Shown here one piece after another: positions 27,085 through 34,557 of a stretch of DNA of 46,252 bases. The notes under the pieces were generated by a model that saw only the letters and a program-made list of their open reading frames with translations, did no database searches and had not been told where the DNA came from. Location of the stretch: NCBI GenBank assembly GCA_009845995.1, contig VXYK01000040.1, positions 15,141-61,392 of the forward strand. The letters run 5' to 3'. This DNA comes from Acidimicrobiaceae bacterium. Lineage in GTDB: Bacteria > Actinomycetota > Acidimicrobiia > Acidimicrobiales > Aldehydirespiratoraceae. The translations under genes and the position numbers were made by a program. Each line of letters starts with the position of its first letter. Positions within the stretch are counted from its first letter, which is position 1.

Positions 27085-28161
27085 TCATGGCGACATCACC
27101 TCCGCCAACGCGGTGATGAGTTGCTCGCACTCGTGTCGTTGTCGGACTGCGATGCGGATGTGCTGCGGCAAGCCAAACGATGCGCAATCGCGCACAACGA
27201 TTTGTTGTTGCAACAAGGCTTTGCGCACCACCGACGCGTTGCAAACGTCGACGAGCAGAAAGTTGGCAACGGACGGCTCAGGAGTCAGGCCCAGTCGTCG
27301 CAACTCGTGGGACAAGTAGTCTCGGGATTCGCGAACCGCACATCGCGCCCGGTTGACATGTACCTCGTCCTTGACAGCAGCGAGTCCGGCGGTTTGGGCA
27401 ACAGCGTTGACGCTCCAGGAGTGCTGGCGGCGCTCAACCGCCGCGACGACGCTCTTTGGAGCGATCAGGCAGCCTAGTCGGACCCCCGCCAGCGCGTGCG
27501 CCTTGGTCAGCGAGCGTAACACCACGATGTTGTTACGCTCGAGCAGCGAGCAGGCGTCCCAGGCTTGCTCGGCAAAATGTGCATAGGCGTCGTCGAGGAC
27601 GAGCAGCCCCTGTTTAGGGATGGCGTCGGCGAGTTCTTCCACCTCTGGCAGATCGAGATAGCGACCGGTTGGGTTGTTGGGATTGCAGAGGAAAACCAGG
27701 CTCGGACATCGATCGCGGAATGTCTGCGCGGCGGTGGCGATATTCCAGCGGAACTTGTTTTCAGCTGTAGCTCTGATCGGGACGACCGTTGAGCCTGCCA
27801 TCTCAGCGGCAGCTCGATATTCGCCAAAGGTTGGCTCCAGGATGACACAACACAGATCGGGGCCGAGATACGCCTGTACCAACAAGTGGATTAGTTCGGT
27901 CGCGCCATTGCCGACCAGTACCTGATCTGGGTGCACATCGGATTGAGCCGCCAGCGCCTCTCGTAGCTGTGTGGATCTCGGGTCAGGGTACGATGTGATG
28001 TCGGCAGCGGCCGCTGCACGCAGTACCGCCTCGGATGGGCCGAGTGGGTTCAGGTTCGAGCTGAAATCAAGCACAGCAGTTGGGTCGAGGCCAAAAGTGT
28101 GAAGTTCCGCCTCGTCCAAACCGCCGTGAACAGCCATCAGCGCGCCTCGTTTATCCTGCAA
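27085..28161 (-). CDS. cobD: Threonine-phosphate decarboxylase (CobD), PLP-dependent
   Basis: A 358-residue class I/II aminotransferase-fold enzyme, close to histidinol-phosphate aminotransferase. Beside pduX and cbiB it is best read as L-threonine-O-3-phosphate decarboxylase, which gives (R)-1-aminopropanol phosphate for the cobalamin lower linker. Visible PLP residues are Asn163 in NPNNPTG, Asp190 in VLDDAYAHF, Lys220 in SLTKAHALAG (Schiff base) and the Arg in GVRLG. DFSSNLNPLGPS near the start is typical of CobC/CobD. Its 5' end overlaps the 3' end of cbiB by 11 bp, so the two are coupled. ATG at 28137 is an alternative start. Confidence 0.85.
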   Translation of the reverse strand: MQDKRGALMAVHGGLDEAELHTFGLDPTAVLDFSSNLNPLGPSEAVLRAAAAADITSYPDPRSTQLREALAAQSDVHPDQVLVGNGATELIHLLVQAYLGPDLCCVILEPTFGEYRAAAEMAGSTVVPIRATAENKFRWNIATAAQTFRDRCPSLVFLCNPNNPTGRYLDLPEVEELADAIPKQGLLVLDDAYAHFAEQAWDACSLLERNNIVVLRSLTKAHALAGVRLGCLIAPKSVVAAVERRQHSWSVNAVAQTAGLAAVKDEVHVNRARCAVRESRDYLSHELRRLGLTPEPSVANFLLVDVCNASVVRKALLQQQIVVRDCASFGLPQHIRIAVRQRHECEQLITALAEVMSP

Positions 28162-29110
28162 GCCAGTGTCTTAGCGTCAACAGCGCAATCGCCACGGGGA
28201 GGCCAAGCATTGCGACGCCTTTCGCCAACCGATTGGCCGTGTCGATATCTGAAGCGGCTGGCTCGGGGAACTCTGCCCCTAGGATGTAGTGCCCCTGTTT
28301 CTCCAGGCGTCGTCCCAGCAGTCCCGCCATGGCTGCCATCGTCCAGCCAGCGTTGGGGCTCTCAGTGATCTGCTGATCGCGTCGCATGACCGCTGCCCCG
28401 CGCTGCCATGGCAACGCGAAGATCGCTCCCGCGCCGATCATGAGTAGTGAGCAAAGCCTGGCTGGCAGGAAGTTGAGCGCGTCGTCGAAGCGTGCCGCGG
28501 TCTTGCCCAGATACTCAAAGCGGCCGCGTTTGCCCCACATGCTGTCCAGCGTATTCGCAACCCGATATGTAATTGCCCCTGCCGGCCCGAGCAGGGCGAA
28601 CATCAGCCAGGGCGAGATGAAGCTGTCGGTAGTGTTCTCGGCGATGGATTCAATCGCGGCGGCAGCGATCAGTGGCTCAGAAAGCGTGCTCCGATCACGG
28701 CTGACCAATGCACCCGCTCGACTTCTAGCTTGATCCAGATCGCCTTCAAGCAACGATTTCCGCGTTAGCTCTCCGGCTGCGACAAGTCCGCGCATAGTGA
28801 AACTACTACGCAGCAACGCGACACTGCCAATCAGGTAGGCAATGACCCCCAATTCCGCCAGTCCAACCATAATGAGCCAGCACAGGGCACCCACGCCTGC
28901 GACGACCGTGCACGCAACCAGCATGCCGTAAAGGAAGGCAGCACGATCTCTTGGGAGCGTGGGACGCTCGAGTCGGTTCAGCAACTTGCCGGTCCAGACA
29001 ACAGGGTGGATACGTTCAGGCGGCTCTGGCAGCGTTCGATCGAGAATGACCGCTAGGAGGAAGACACTCAGGTCCACCAGCAGATTGGCCCACCAATCGG
29101 AGTAGATCAT
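28151..29110 (-). CDS. cbiB: Adenosylcobinamide-phosphate synthase (CbiB)
   Basis: A 319-residue membrane protein that joins aminopropanol phosphate to adenosylcobyric acid. Family motifs are PERIHPVVWTGKLLNRLE near the N-terminus, SRDRSTLSEPLIAAAAIES, AENTTDSFISPWL, YRVANTLDSMWG and ESPNAGWTMAAMAG. It has about five hydrophobic segments. It heads a two-gene minus-strand operon with cobD. No strong ribosome site, TANNNT box or riboswitch is visible upstream in 29111-29230. Confidence 0.92.
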   Translation of the reverse strand: MIYSDWWANLLVDLSVFLLAVILDRTLPEPPERIHPVVWTGKLLNRLERPTLPRDRAAFLYGMLVACTVVAGVGALCWLIMVGLAELGVIAYLIGSVALLRSSFTMRGLVAAGELTRKSLLEGDLDQARSRAGALVSRDRSTLSEPLIAAAAIESIAENTTDSFISPWLMFALLGPAGAITYRVANTLDSMWGKRGRFEYLGKTAARFDDALNFLPARLCSLLMIGAGAIFALPWQRGAAVMRRDQQITESPNAGWTMAAMAGLLGRRLEKQGHYILGAEFPEPAASDIDTANRLAKGVAMLGLPVAIALLTLRHWLAG

Positions 29111-29301
29111 TGCAAGACGTCCTGATGAAGGATGTGGGCAGTGACAAGTCGGTCAGAGACCTGTGACAGCCTACCTTCACCGGACTCGCTGAAGCGCTCG
29201 GCCTCAAGGCCGCTGCGCTTGTGGATTTGACGGATGTCGGACTCGGATGTCGTCCGGCTGATCCCCGACGCAAGACGAGCGTTGTACCGTCCCGATAGCG
29301 C

Positions 29302-29443
29302 GGAGGGCAAGCGTAAGTGGCAGTCCTCGGCCCATGTCGGTGACCTGGCAGCCCTGCGGGCCCGCAGCCGTCTCAGCGAAGCCGAAGCCCTATGCGACCC
29401 GTCCGGCATGGGCTCTTTCCGCATCCTCGAATGGCAGGTCTAG
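29302..29443 (+). pseudogene. 3'-terminal fragment of the methyltransferase gene (right direct repeat)
   Basis: Encodes the last 46 residues of the NDUFAF7-like protein (EGKRKWQSSAHVGDL to RILEWQV), about 92 per cent identical to 25272-25413 in DNA. The upstream sequence is unrelated and interrupts the frame, so it is a remnant. A 70-codon frame from 29234 runs through it but has no start of its own family. The palindrome CTGCGGGCCCGCAG is retained at 29354-29367. Its homology ends at the TAG, just before the vapBC promoter. Confidence 0.88.
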
Positions 29444-29496
29444 CCCAATTCCCTATGTATGGCGCTAGATTAGCTCCGATAGCGTGGATCTGGCGT

Positions 29497-29502
29497 TACA
29501 AT
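29497..29502 (+). promoter_or_regulatory. Candidate leaderless -10 box (TACAAT) of vapBC
   Basis: TACAAT lies 5 bases before the ATG at 29508, and no Shine-Dalgarno sequence is present. It is close to the TATAAT consensus. Toxin-antitoxin operons of this type are usually repressed by their own products at the promoter. Confidence 0.5.
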
Positions 29503-29507
29503 TCGCC

Positions 29508-29750
29508 ATGGCTACTATTCAGATCAAGCAAGTTCCTGAAGATGTCCACCGCAAGCTCAGGATTCGCGCCGCTGGAGCGGGGCAGTCTCTGCAGCAGTAC
29601 ATGCTTGATGCGGTATGCAAACAGGCGGACTTGGCGAGCGCGGAGGAGTTGCTGGCTCGAAAACGGGTGGAGGTGCTCGCACACGGCGAGTTGGATATCG
29701 ACCCGGAGATGATCGTTGAGATCATCCGAGCCGATCGCGATTCGCGTTGA
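29508..29750 (+). CDS. vapB: Antitoxin, FitA/VapB-like ribbon-helix-helix protein
   Basis: An 80-residue protein. ATIQIKQVPEDVHRKLRIRA followed by GQSLQQYMLDAV is the FitA/VapB ribbon-helix-helix DNA-binding region. The acidic C-terminal part would wrap the toxin. The ATG at 29508 is preferred over the upstream GTG at 29484 because the family begins here and a -10 box lies in the upstream segment. It overlaps vapC (TTGA). Confidence 0.85.
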   Translation: MATIQIKQVPEDVHRKLRIRAAGAGQSLQQYMLDAVCKQADLASAEELLARKRVEVLAHGELDIDPEMIVEIIRADRDSR

Positions 29751-30139
29751 TCGTCGTCGACGCGAGCGTGGTCGTCGAGGCCGTTGGAGGATCAAGCGGA
29801 CGCAACCTTGAGGCATTGCGCCGGATCGCTCAGGACGCAACGCTCGCCCCCCATGTACTAGACGTCGAAGTAGTTTCTGCTCTGAGAGGTCTCCTGCGCC
29901 GAAATGAGATCCCCGAACCGGTCGCCCGCGGCGCTCTGAGGCACCTTGCCCATCTGCCGATCAGGCGCATTCCGCACGAACCTCTGCTGCAACGCTGTTG
30001 GGAACTCCGCGACAACCTCACCGTTTACGACGCCTGCTATGTGGCTCTAGCAGAGGCGACGGGTGCCACTCTGTTGACTTCTGACCGACGCGCAGCCGGT
30101 GCCCCCGGTGTTCAATGCGAGATCGAACTCCTGCATTGA
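29747..30139 (+). CDS. vapC: Toxin, VapC-like PIN-domain ribonuclease
   Basis: A 130-residue PIN-domain protein. The acidic metal-binding residues are in place: Asp5 (VVDASV), Glu41 (LDVEVVSAL), Asp95 (VYDACYVALAE) and Asp113 (LLTSDRR). VapC toxins cleave specific RNAs, often tRNA; the target here is unknown. The TTG start overlaps the antitoxin stop, so the two are coupled. It ends 12 bp before the end of a convergent gene. Confidence 0.88.
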   Translation: MIVVDASVVVEAVGGSSGRNLEALRRIAQDATLAPHVLDVEVVSALRGLLRRNEIPEPVARGALRHLAHLPIRRIPHEPLLQRCWELRDNLTVYDACYVALAEATGATLLTSDRRAAGAPGVQCEIELLH

Positions 30140-30151
30140 CGAGGACTACAT

Positions 30152-30604
30152 CTATTCGCGCCAGCCGGCGGCGATGTGTTCAAGCCACCATTGGGGGGCG
30201 TTGTCGGTCAGGTTGGGCAGGTTGGAATAGTCCCACCAGCGCTGGATCAAGCCGTCGTCAGTGAGTTCCATCACTGAAGTGAACGGATGGACGACGCGTT
30301 CGCCGGTGTGGAAGACCCACTCCTCGGCGTGTTCGGTAACGACGAAGTGATCCTCGGCGATCATGCGACCCTCGACATGGTTGTGCTCCTGCACCGGGTC
30401 GAGGCCCAGGTACAGGCGGGCCACGATCTCGTCGGGTCCGTGAGCACCACCCAGCGTCTCGCCGAGACCCGTGTCCACGTAATTGGCCGTAGCGGTGAAG
30501 AACGAGGCGATCTCGTCCCAGTCGTGGGAGTAGAGGGCTTCCCAGTAGCGGGCGACGATTTGTTTGTTGCGTTCTTGGATGGTCTCAGGCTGGTCGGTGC
30601 TCAC
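30152..30604 (-). CDS. SnoaL/limonene-epoxide-hydrolase-like protein
   Basis: A 150-residue single-domain protein with the NTF2-like cone fold. NKQIVARYWEALYSHDWDEI at the start, the central GPDEIVARLYLG, and ELTDDGLIQRWWDYSNLP near the end are typical of SnoaL-like/LEH-like proteins. Related proteins are epoxide hydrolases, isomerases or binding proteins, so the substrate is not predictable. The GTG start has an excellent ribosome site, AGGAGGA at 30617-30611, 6 bases upstream. A long hairpin abuts that site. Confidence 0.75.
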   Translation of the reverse strand: MSTDQPETIQERNKQIVARYWEALYSHDWDEIASFFTATANYVDTGLGETLGGAHGPDEIVARLYLGLDPVQEHNHVEGRMIAEDHFVVTEHAEEWVFHTGERVVHPFTSVMELTDDGLIQRWWDYSNLPNLTDNAPQWWLEHIAAGWRE

Positions 30605-30617
30605 CGTATGTCCTCCT

Positions 30618-30650
30618 CGGGTCGGACTGAGTGTGTCTCAGCCCGACCCG
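30618..30650 (-). promoter_or_regulatory. 14-bp hairpin abutting the ribosome site of the SnoaL-like gene
   Basis: Arms CGGGTCGGACTGAG and CTCAGCCCGACCCG pair at 13 of 14 positions around TGTGT. On the minus strand the hairpin ends at 30618, one base before the AGGAGGA ribosome site. It also lies downstream of the DUF4349 gene (stop at 30693), so it could be that gene's terminator, although no T-run follows. An operator or translation-control stem is the alternative. Confidence 0.6.
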
Positions 30651-30692
30651 AAGAGTAAAGCCCAAGGGTTGGGGTGTACCCATTGAGCCGAT

Positions 30693-32117
30693 CTAATCGT
30701 CCGATTCGTCGGTGCCGGCGCTGTCATCTGCGTCAGGTTCGTCGGGGTAGAAAGGTTCGGCGCTGCGCCTGCGGAAGCGTCGCAGGATCAGCCATGCGGC
30801 CACAGCAACGAAGGGCAGGAACGGTAGGACTGTACCGAAGACGATCAGCAGCACTGAACCCAGCGTGGCCAGCTTGGACCAGCCCGAGGAGAACGAATCC
30901 GAGAATCCAGGAAGCGGATCTTCGACGCTGGCTTCCAGATACACAAAGTCACGCACCTCAAGCTCAACTTCTTGGTTCTGAGGCCACAACGAGGCGGCGG
31001 GGACGGCGGTCGCGACCACCTCGATGTCGCGACCCCGACTGGCGTTGATCCGATGCACGAAACCGTCCTCGGTTCTGATGTCGGCCACAGCAACCACCGA
31101 GCCACCCGGTTCGATCTCGCTGAGATCGCCGCTACGCACGGTCAGGTCGTCGATGCGGAGCCTGAAGGTTGGCACATTGATGTCGACATCGGTGAGAACG
31201 TCGTCGCCCGTGTTGCGAACCTCTATGCACAGAACCGCTTCGTCGTTGGCTTCCATGGTCAGATGAGAGAACCCGGGGCAGGCATCGTCTTCGTCTTCAC
31301 CGAGCCAGGCCACCAGGTCGATGTCAGCTAAGGGAATGTCGGGTCGTTGCTCGGTGATGGTCACCGTGATGGTTGCGAGGCTGACTTGGTTCTGAAGCGT
31401 TCTGAGTCGGCCTTTGAGCTGCTCAAGGATTGTTTCTCGCTCAAGCAGCTGCTGTTCCAGTTCAACGATCCCCTTGACGTCGGAGGCGCTGCTGATGAGC
31501 GTTCGCACACGTTCGACGCTCAGTTCCGCAGTGGTGATACGGCTCTCAAGGTCGACCACCCTCTCGGTGACGTCGTCGGTGTAGATCGACTGGTGCTCAA
31601 CGGTGCCGACCCCTTCCAGAGCACGCATCGCCCGATCAAAGTCCTCTGGGTAGACCTTGTATGTCAACACTGTGTGGGGTCGTGAACCCGCGACCGTGCT
31701 CTGGCCGAACAGGAAACCGCCCACCTGAGCGATCGCTTCGTTGGCTGCCGCGGTAGCGCCGAGCACGTCTTCGACGCGGATTTCGATTTCGGCGGTGTAG
31801 ATGATCTGGCGGCCGATGCTGATCGGTGAGATCTCGGGTACGGCCAACCCGTCGCCTCCGCTGGCGGCGGAGTCCTCAACCATGTCGTCACCCATGTCGT
31901 CACCGTCGCCGTACGAATAGTCGCCGTCGGCCATATCGTCGCCTTCGTCGTACATATCACCGCCGTCGTCGGACATATGGTCGCTGTCCTCAGCGAATTC
32001 GGCGGAGGCGGTGTCTGCTGAGTCGTCGGAGTCGAGAACACCGCAGGCGGTCAGTAGAAGCATGAAGCCGAGGACGGCGATGGCCCAACGCCAGGAGTGC
32101 GTGGTGGAACTGGTCAT
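30693..32117 (-). CDS. DUF4349 domain lipoprotein
   Basis: A 474-residue predicted lipoprotein. The signal ends in LLLTAC (Cys25). An extremely acidic Asp/Gly/Met/Tyr-rich linker follows (about residues 29-85). Next is the DUF4349 region: IYTAEIEIRVEDVLGA, QVGGFLFGQS, YKVYPEDFDRAM, and a coiled-coil segment with LEQQLLERETILEQL. A beta-rich C-terminal domain, one membrane helix (about residues 418-442) and a basic-then-acidic cytoplasmic tail complete it. Having both a lipid anchor and a C-terminal helix is unusual but matches this family. Function is unknown. It is transcribed divergently from the molybdopterin enzyme. Confidence 0.8.
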   Translation of the reverse strand: MTSSTTHSWRWAIAVLGFMLLLTACGVLDSDDSADTASAEFAEDSDHMSDDGGDMYDEGDDMADGDYSYGDGDDMGDDMVEDSAASGGDGLAVPEISPISIGRQIIYTAEIEIRVEDVLGATAAANEAIAQVGGFLFGQSTVAGSRPHTVLTYKVYPEDFDRAMRALEGVGTVEHQSIYTDDVTERVVDLESRITTAELSVERVRTLISSASDVKGIVELEQQLLERETILEQLKGRLRTLQNQVSLATITVTITEQRPDIPLADIDLVAWLGEDEDDACPGFSHLTMEANDEAVLCIEVRNTGDDVLTDVDINVPTFRLRIDDLTVRSGDLSEIEPGGSVVAVADIRTEDGFVHRINASRGRDIEVVATAVPAASLWPQNQEVELEVRDFVYLEASVEDPLPGFSDSFSSGWSKLATLGSVLLIVFGTVLPFLPFVAVAAWLILRRFRRRSAEPFYPDEPDADDSAGTDESDD

Positions 32118-32287
32118 TTTCGAAACCCCTTCTTGTCGGTTGGACCCGCGTGGTGTCGGATCTGATTGCCAGATGAGACGGAAGGTGTCAGCGATTAGTT
32201 CCCGTGTCTCGTGATTGACGCCGATTCGTCACACAATCGCAGCATTCGGGCTCCGATCTCGTTTATGAGCTCAGGGGGTCGTATCGG

Positions 32288-32293
32288 TAAGGT
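32288..32293 (+). promoter_or_regulatory. Candidate leaderless -10 box (TAAGGT)
   Basis: TAAGGT lies 6 bases before the ATG at 32300 with no Shine-Dalgarno sequence. The rest of the 182-bp divergent region (32118-32299) shows no clear element. On the minus side only AAGGGG near 32127 could serve as a ribosome site for the DUF4349 gene. Confidence 0.45.
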
Positions 32294-32299
32294 CGCGTC

Positions 32300-34504
32300 A
32301 TGGCAGAAAGAGACATTCACATTCGCACTTGTCACCTTTGCGAGGCGATGTGCGGCCTTGAACTCCATGTCGAAGACGGTGAGGTGAAGCTGACCCGTGC
32401 CAACCGCGACGATGTTTGGTCGAAGGGCTATCTCTGTCCCAAAGGCACCACGCTCGGACACCTCCACACCGATCCCGACCGGCTCCGTGTGCCGCTGATC
32501 CGCAACGCCGCCGGCGAACACGTGGAAGCCACCTGGGACGAAGCGTTTGCCCGGGCCGAGGCGTTGATGTCGGGTGTGATCGCAAAACACGGCAAGGAGG
32601 CTGTCACCCTCTACATCGGCAACCCGGCGGCTCACAACTATTCGATCAGCCGTTACACCGGGCTGATGATGGGACTCGCCGATCTGCCCGGTCCCATCTA
32701 CTCGGCGGGCACGGTCGACCAATGGCCCAAGAACGTGACCTGTTGGACGATGTACGGGCATCCGTGGCGCATCCCGGCGCCGGATCTTCCCAACACCGAC
32801 TTCATCGTCGTCCAGGGCGCCAACCCGCACGCCAGTCAGGGTTCGCTGCTGGCCTGCCCCGACGTGCTGGGAGAACTCGACAAGGTTAGTGAGCGCGGCA
32901 AGGTCGTGGTGATCGACCCGCGCCGCACCGGTACTGTCAAACACGCTGACCAGTGGCTGTCGATCTATCCGGGCACCGACGCGGCCCTGCAGTTGGCTGT
33001 CGTACAGGTGCTGTTCGAGGAGGGCCTTGTCGACCTGGGCCATCTCAGCGACAAGCTCCGCAACGTCGACGTGGTTGAGCGGGTGGCCCGCGATTTCACA
33101 CCCGAACGGGTTGCGGCCACCTGTGGTGTGACCGCGGCTGAGATCCGCACCCTTGCTCGCGAGTTCGCGGCAGCGGATCGGGCCTGCTGGTATGCCCGGA
33201 TCGGCACCTGCAACCAGGAGTTCGGAACGCTCGCTTCGTGGCTTCCCGATGTGATCAATGCCCTCACCGGCAATCTCGACAGCGAAGGCGGCCTGATGTG
33301 GGGCAAGCCGATCGCCTGGTCGGGGACTCTTGCGCCGAGAGACCAGCCAATAGAGTTCGGCAAGTTCCACAGTCGTGTGCGGGGCGCGCCGGAGATCATG
33401 GGCCAGTTCCCGGTGTCGTGCATGGCCGAGGAGATCGCCACGCCTGGCGAAGGGCAGCTGAAGGCCCTGGTCACGGTTGCCGGCAATCCGGTGATTTCAG
33501 CGCCTGATTCTCAAAAGCTCGACGAGGCCCTGCCGATGCTCGACTGCATGATCGCGATCGACAACGCCCTGAACGAGACCACGCGGCACGCCGATGTGAT
33601 CCTGCCGGGTTTGTCGCCTCTCGAACAGCCCCATTACGACGAGTTGCTGTGGTCGTGGGCGGTGCGTTCGGCCGGGAAGTGGTCGCCGGTGCTGTTCGAG
33701 CCTGAAGACGGCCGTCCTGAAGAGTGGGAGGTGATGATCCGCGTGGGGGCGATGATGGCGGGCATCCCCCAAGAGCACGTGGATATCAAGGCGATCGACG
33801 ACGGCTTCTTCTCGGCGTTCGTGCAGAAGGGAGGGGCGGACCCCGAAGTGGCTCTCGCGGCCTGTCCCGAACCGGGTCCGGAGCGTCTCAACGACAACGC
33901 CATCCGCACGGGCCCCTGGGGTGACCAGTACGGAAAGAACCCGGACGGGCTCACCTTGCAACACTTCAAGGACGAACCCAACGGCATCGACATGGGGCCC
34001 ATGGTTTCTCGCATAGACGAGATCATCTGTCATCCCGACGGCAAGGTCGACCTGGCCCCCGAGTACGTGATCGCCGATCTGCCCCGCCTCGAGGAGCGAA
34101 TTGACCGGGAGAACGATGGACTGTTGTTGGTCAGCCGCCGTCATGTCCGCTCCAACAACTCCTGGATGCACAACGTGAAGGTCCTGGTCAAAGGCAAGGA
34201 TCGCTGCACTCTGCTGATCCATCCCGACGACGCGGCCGCGAGCGGTGTTACAGACGGATCTGTGGCTCGGGTTTCTTCGACCGCCGGGGAGATCGAGGTG
34301 CCGGTGGAGGTGAGCGACGAGATGATGCCGGGGGTGGTGTCGCTGCCGCACGGTTGGGGGCATGACAAGCCCGGAACTCGCATGTCGATTGCCCGTGAAC
34401 ACGCGGGTGTCAACAACAATCTGCTGGCGCCGGGGACTTTCGTCGACGTCCCCTCAGGCAACGCCGCGGTCAACGGCATCCCCGTCGAGGTCGTGCCTGC
34501 CTGA
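32300..34504 (+). CDS. Molybdopterin-dependent oxidoreductase with 4Fe-4S cluster
   Basis: A 734-residue enzyme of the DMSO-reductase/formate-dehydrogenase superfamily. The N-terminal 4Fe-4S motif is Cys11, Cys14, Cys18 and Cys46 (CHLCEAMC and GYLCPKG). NTDFIVVQGANPHASQ, VVVIDPRRTGTVKHAD and HADVILPGLSPLEQPH bind the two pterins. The C-terminal cap has VKGKDRCTLLIHPDDA and SLPHGWGHDKPG. No Tat signal is present, so it is probably cytoplasmic. At the position of the Sec/Cys metal ligand of formate dehydrogenase H the sequence reads SAGTVDQW, with no Cys. A formate or nitrate role is therefore not assured. No partner subunit lies nearby. Confidence 0.85.
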   Translation: MAERDIHIRTCHLCEAMCGLELHVEDGEVKLTRANRDDVWSKGYLCPKGTTLGHLHTDPDRLRVPLIRNAAGEHVEATWDEAFARAEALMSGVIAKHGKEAVTLYIGNPAAHNYSISRYTGLMMGLADLPGPIYSAGTVDQWPKNVTCWTMYGHPWRIPAPDLPNTDFIVVQGANPHASQGSLLACPDVLGELDKVSERGKVVVIDPRRTGTVKHADQWLSIYPGTDAALQLAVVQVLFEEGLVDLGHLSDKLRNVDVVERVARDFTPERVAATCGVTAAEIRTLAREFAAADRACWYARIGTCNQEFGTLASWLPDVINALTGNLDSEGGLMWGKPIAWSGTLAPRDQPIEFGKFHSRVRGAPEIMGQFPVSCMAEEIATPGEGQLKALVTVAGNPVISAPDSQKLDEALPMLDCMIAIDNALNETTRHADVILPGLSPLEQPHYDELLWSWAVRSAGKWSPVLFEPEDGRPEEWEVMIRVGAMMAGIPQEHVDIKAIDDGFFSAFVQKGGADPEVALAACPEPGPERLNDNAIRTGPWGDQYGKNPDGLTLQHFKDEPNGIDMGPMVSRIDEIICHPDGKVDLAPEYVIADLPRLEERIDRENDGLLLVSRRHVRSNNSWMHNVKVLVKGKDRCTLLIHPDDAAASGVTDGSVARVSSTAGEIEVPVEVSDEMMPGVVSLPHGWGHDKPGTRMSIAREHAGVNNNLLAPGTFVDVPSGNAAVNGIPVEVVPA

Positions 34505-34542
34505 TCGCCATTTAACTCGCTGCCTGCTGCGTTCGGAGTCCG

Positions 34543-34548
34543 TAGACT
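34543..34548 (+). promoter_or_regulatory. Candidate -10 box (TAGACT)
   Basis: TAGACT lies 9 bases before the ATG at 34558. This spacing would give a leader of about two bases. It is weaker evidence than the boxes at 5-7 bases. Confidence 0.3.
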
Positions 34549-34557
34549 CGGTGGTGA

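Noticed and set aside
29147..29168. Sequence resembling a cobalamin riboswitch B12 box (GTCAGAGACCTG) near cbiB
   Set aside because: It lies on the plus strand, while cbiB is on the minus strand, and one base of the box is missing. The other riboswitch core elements are not found around it.
29167..29290. Possible remnant of a helix-turn-helix regulator (TGLAEALGLKAAALVDL)
   Set aside because: The stretch is only about 35 codons, has no start and ends in a stop. A chance resemblance cannot be excluded.
32195..33370. Open frame of 391 codons on the minus strand
   Set aside because: It is antisense to the molybdopterin oxidoreductase, whose plus-strand protein has clear motifs. The minus translation resembles no family.
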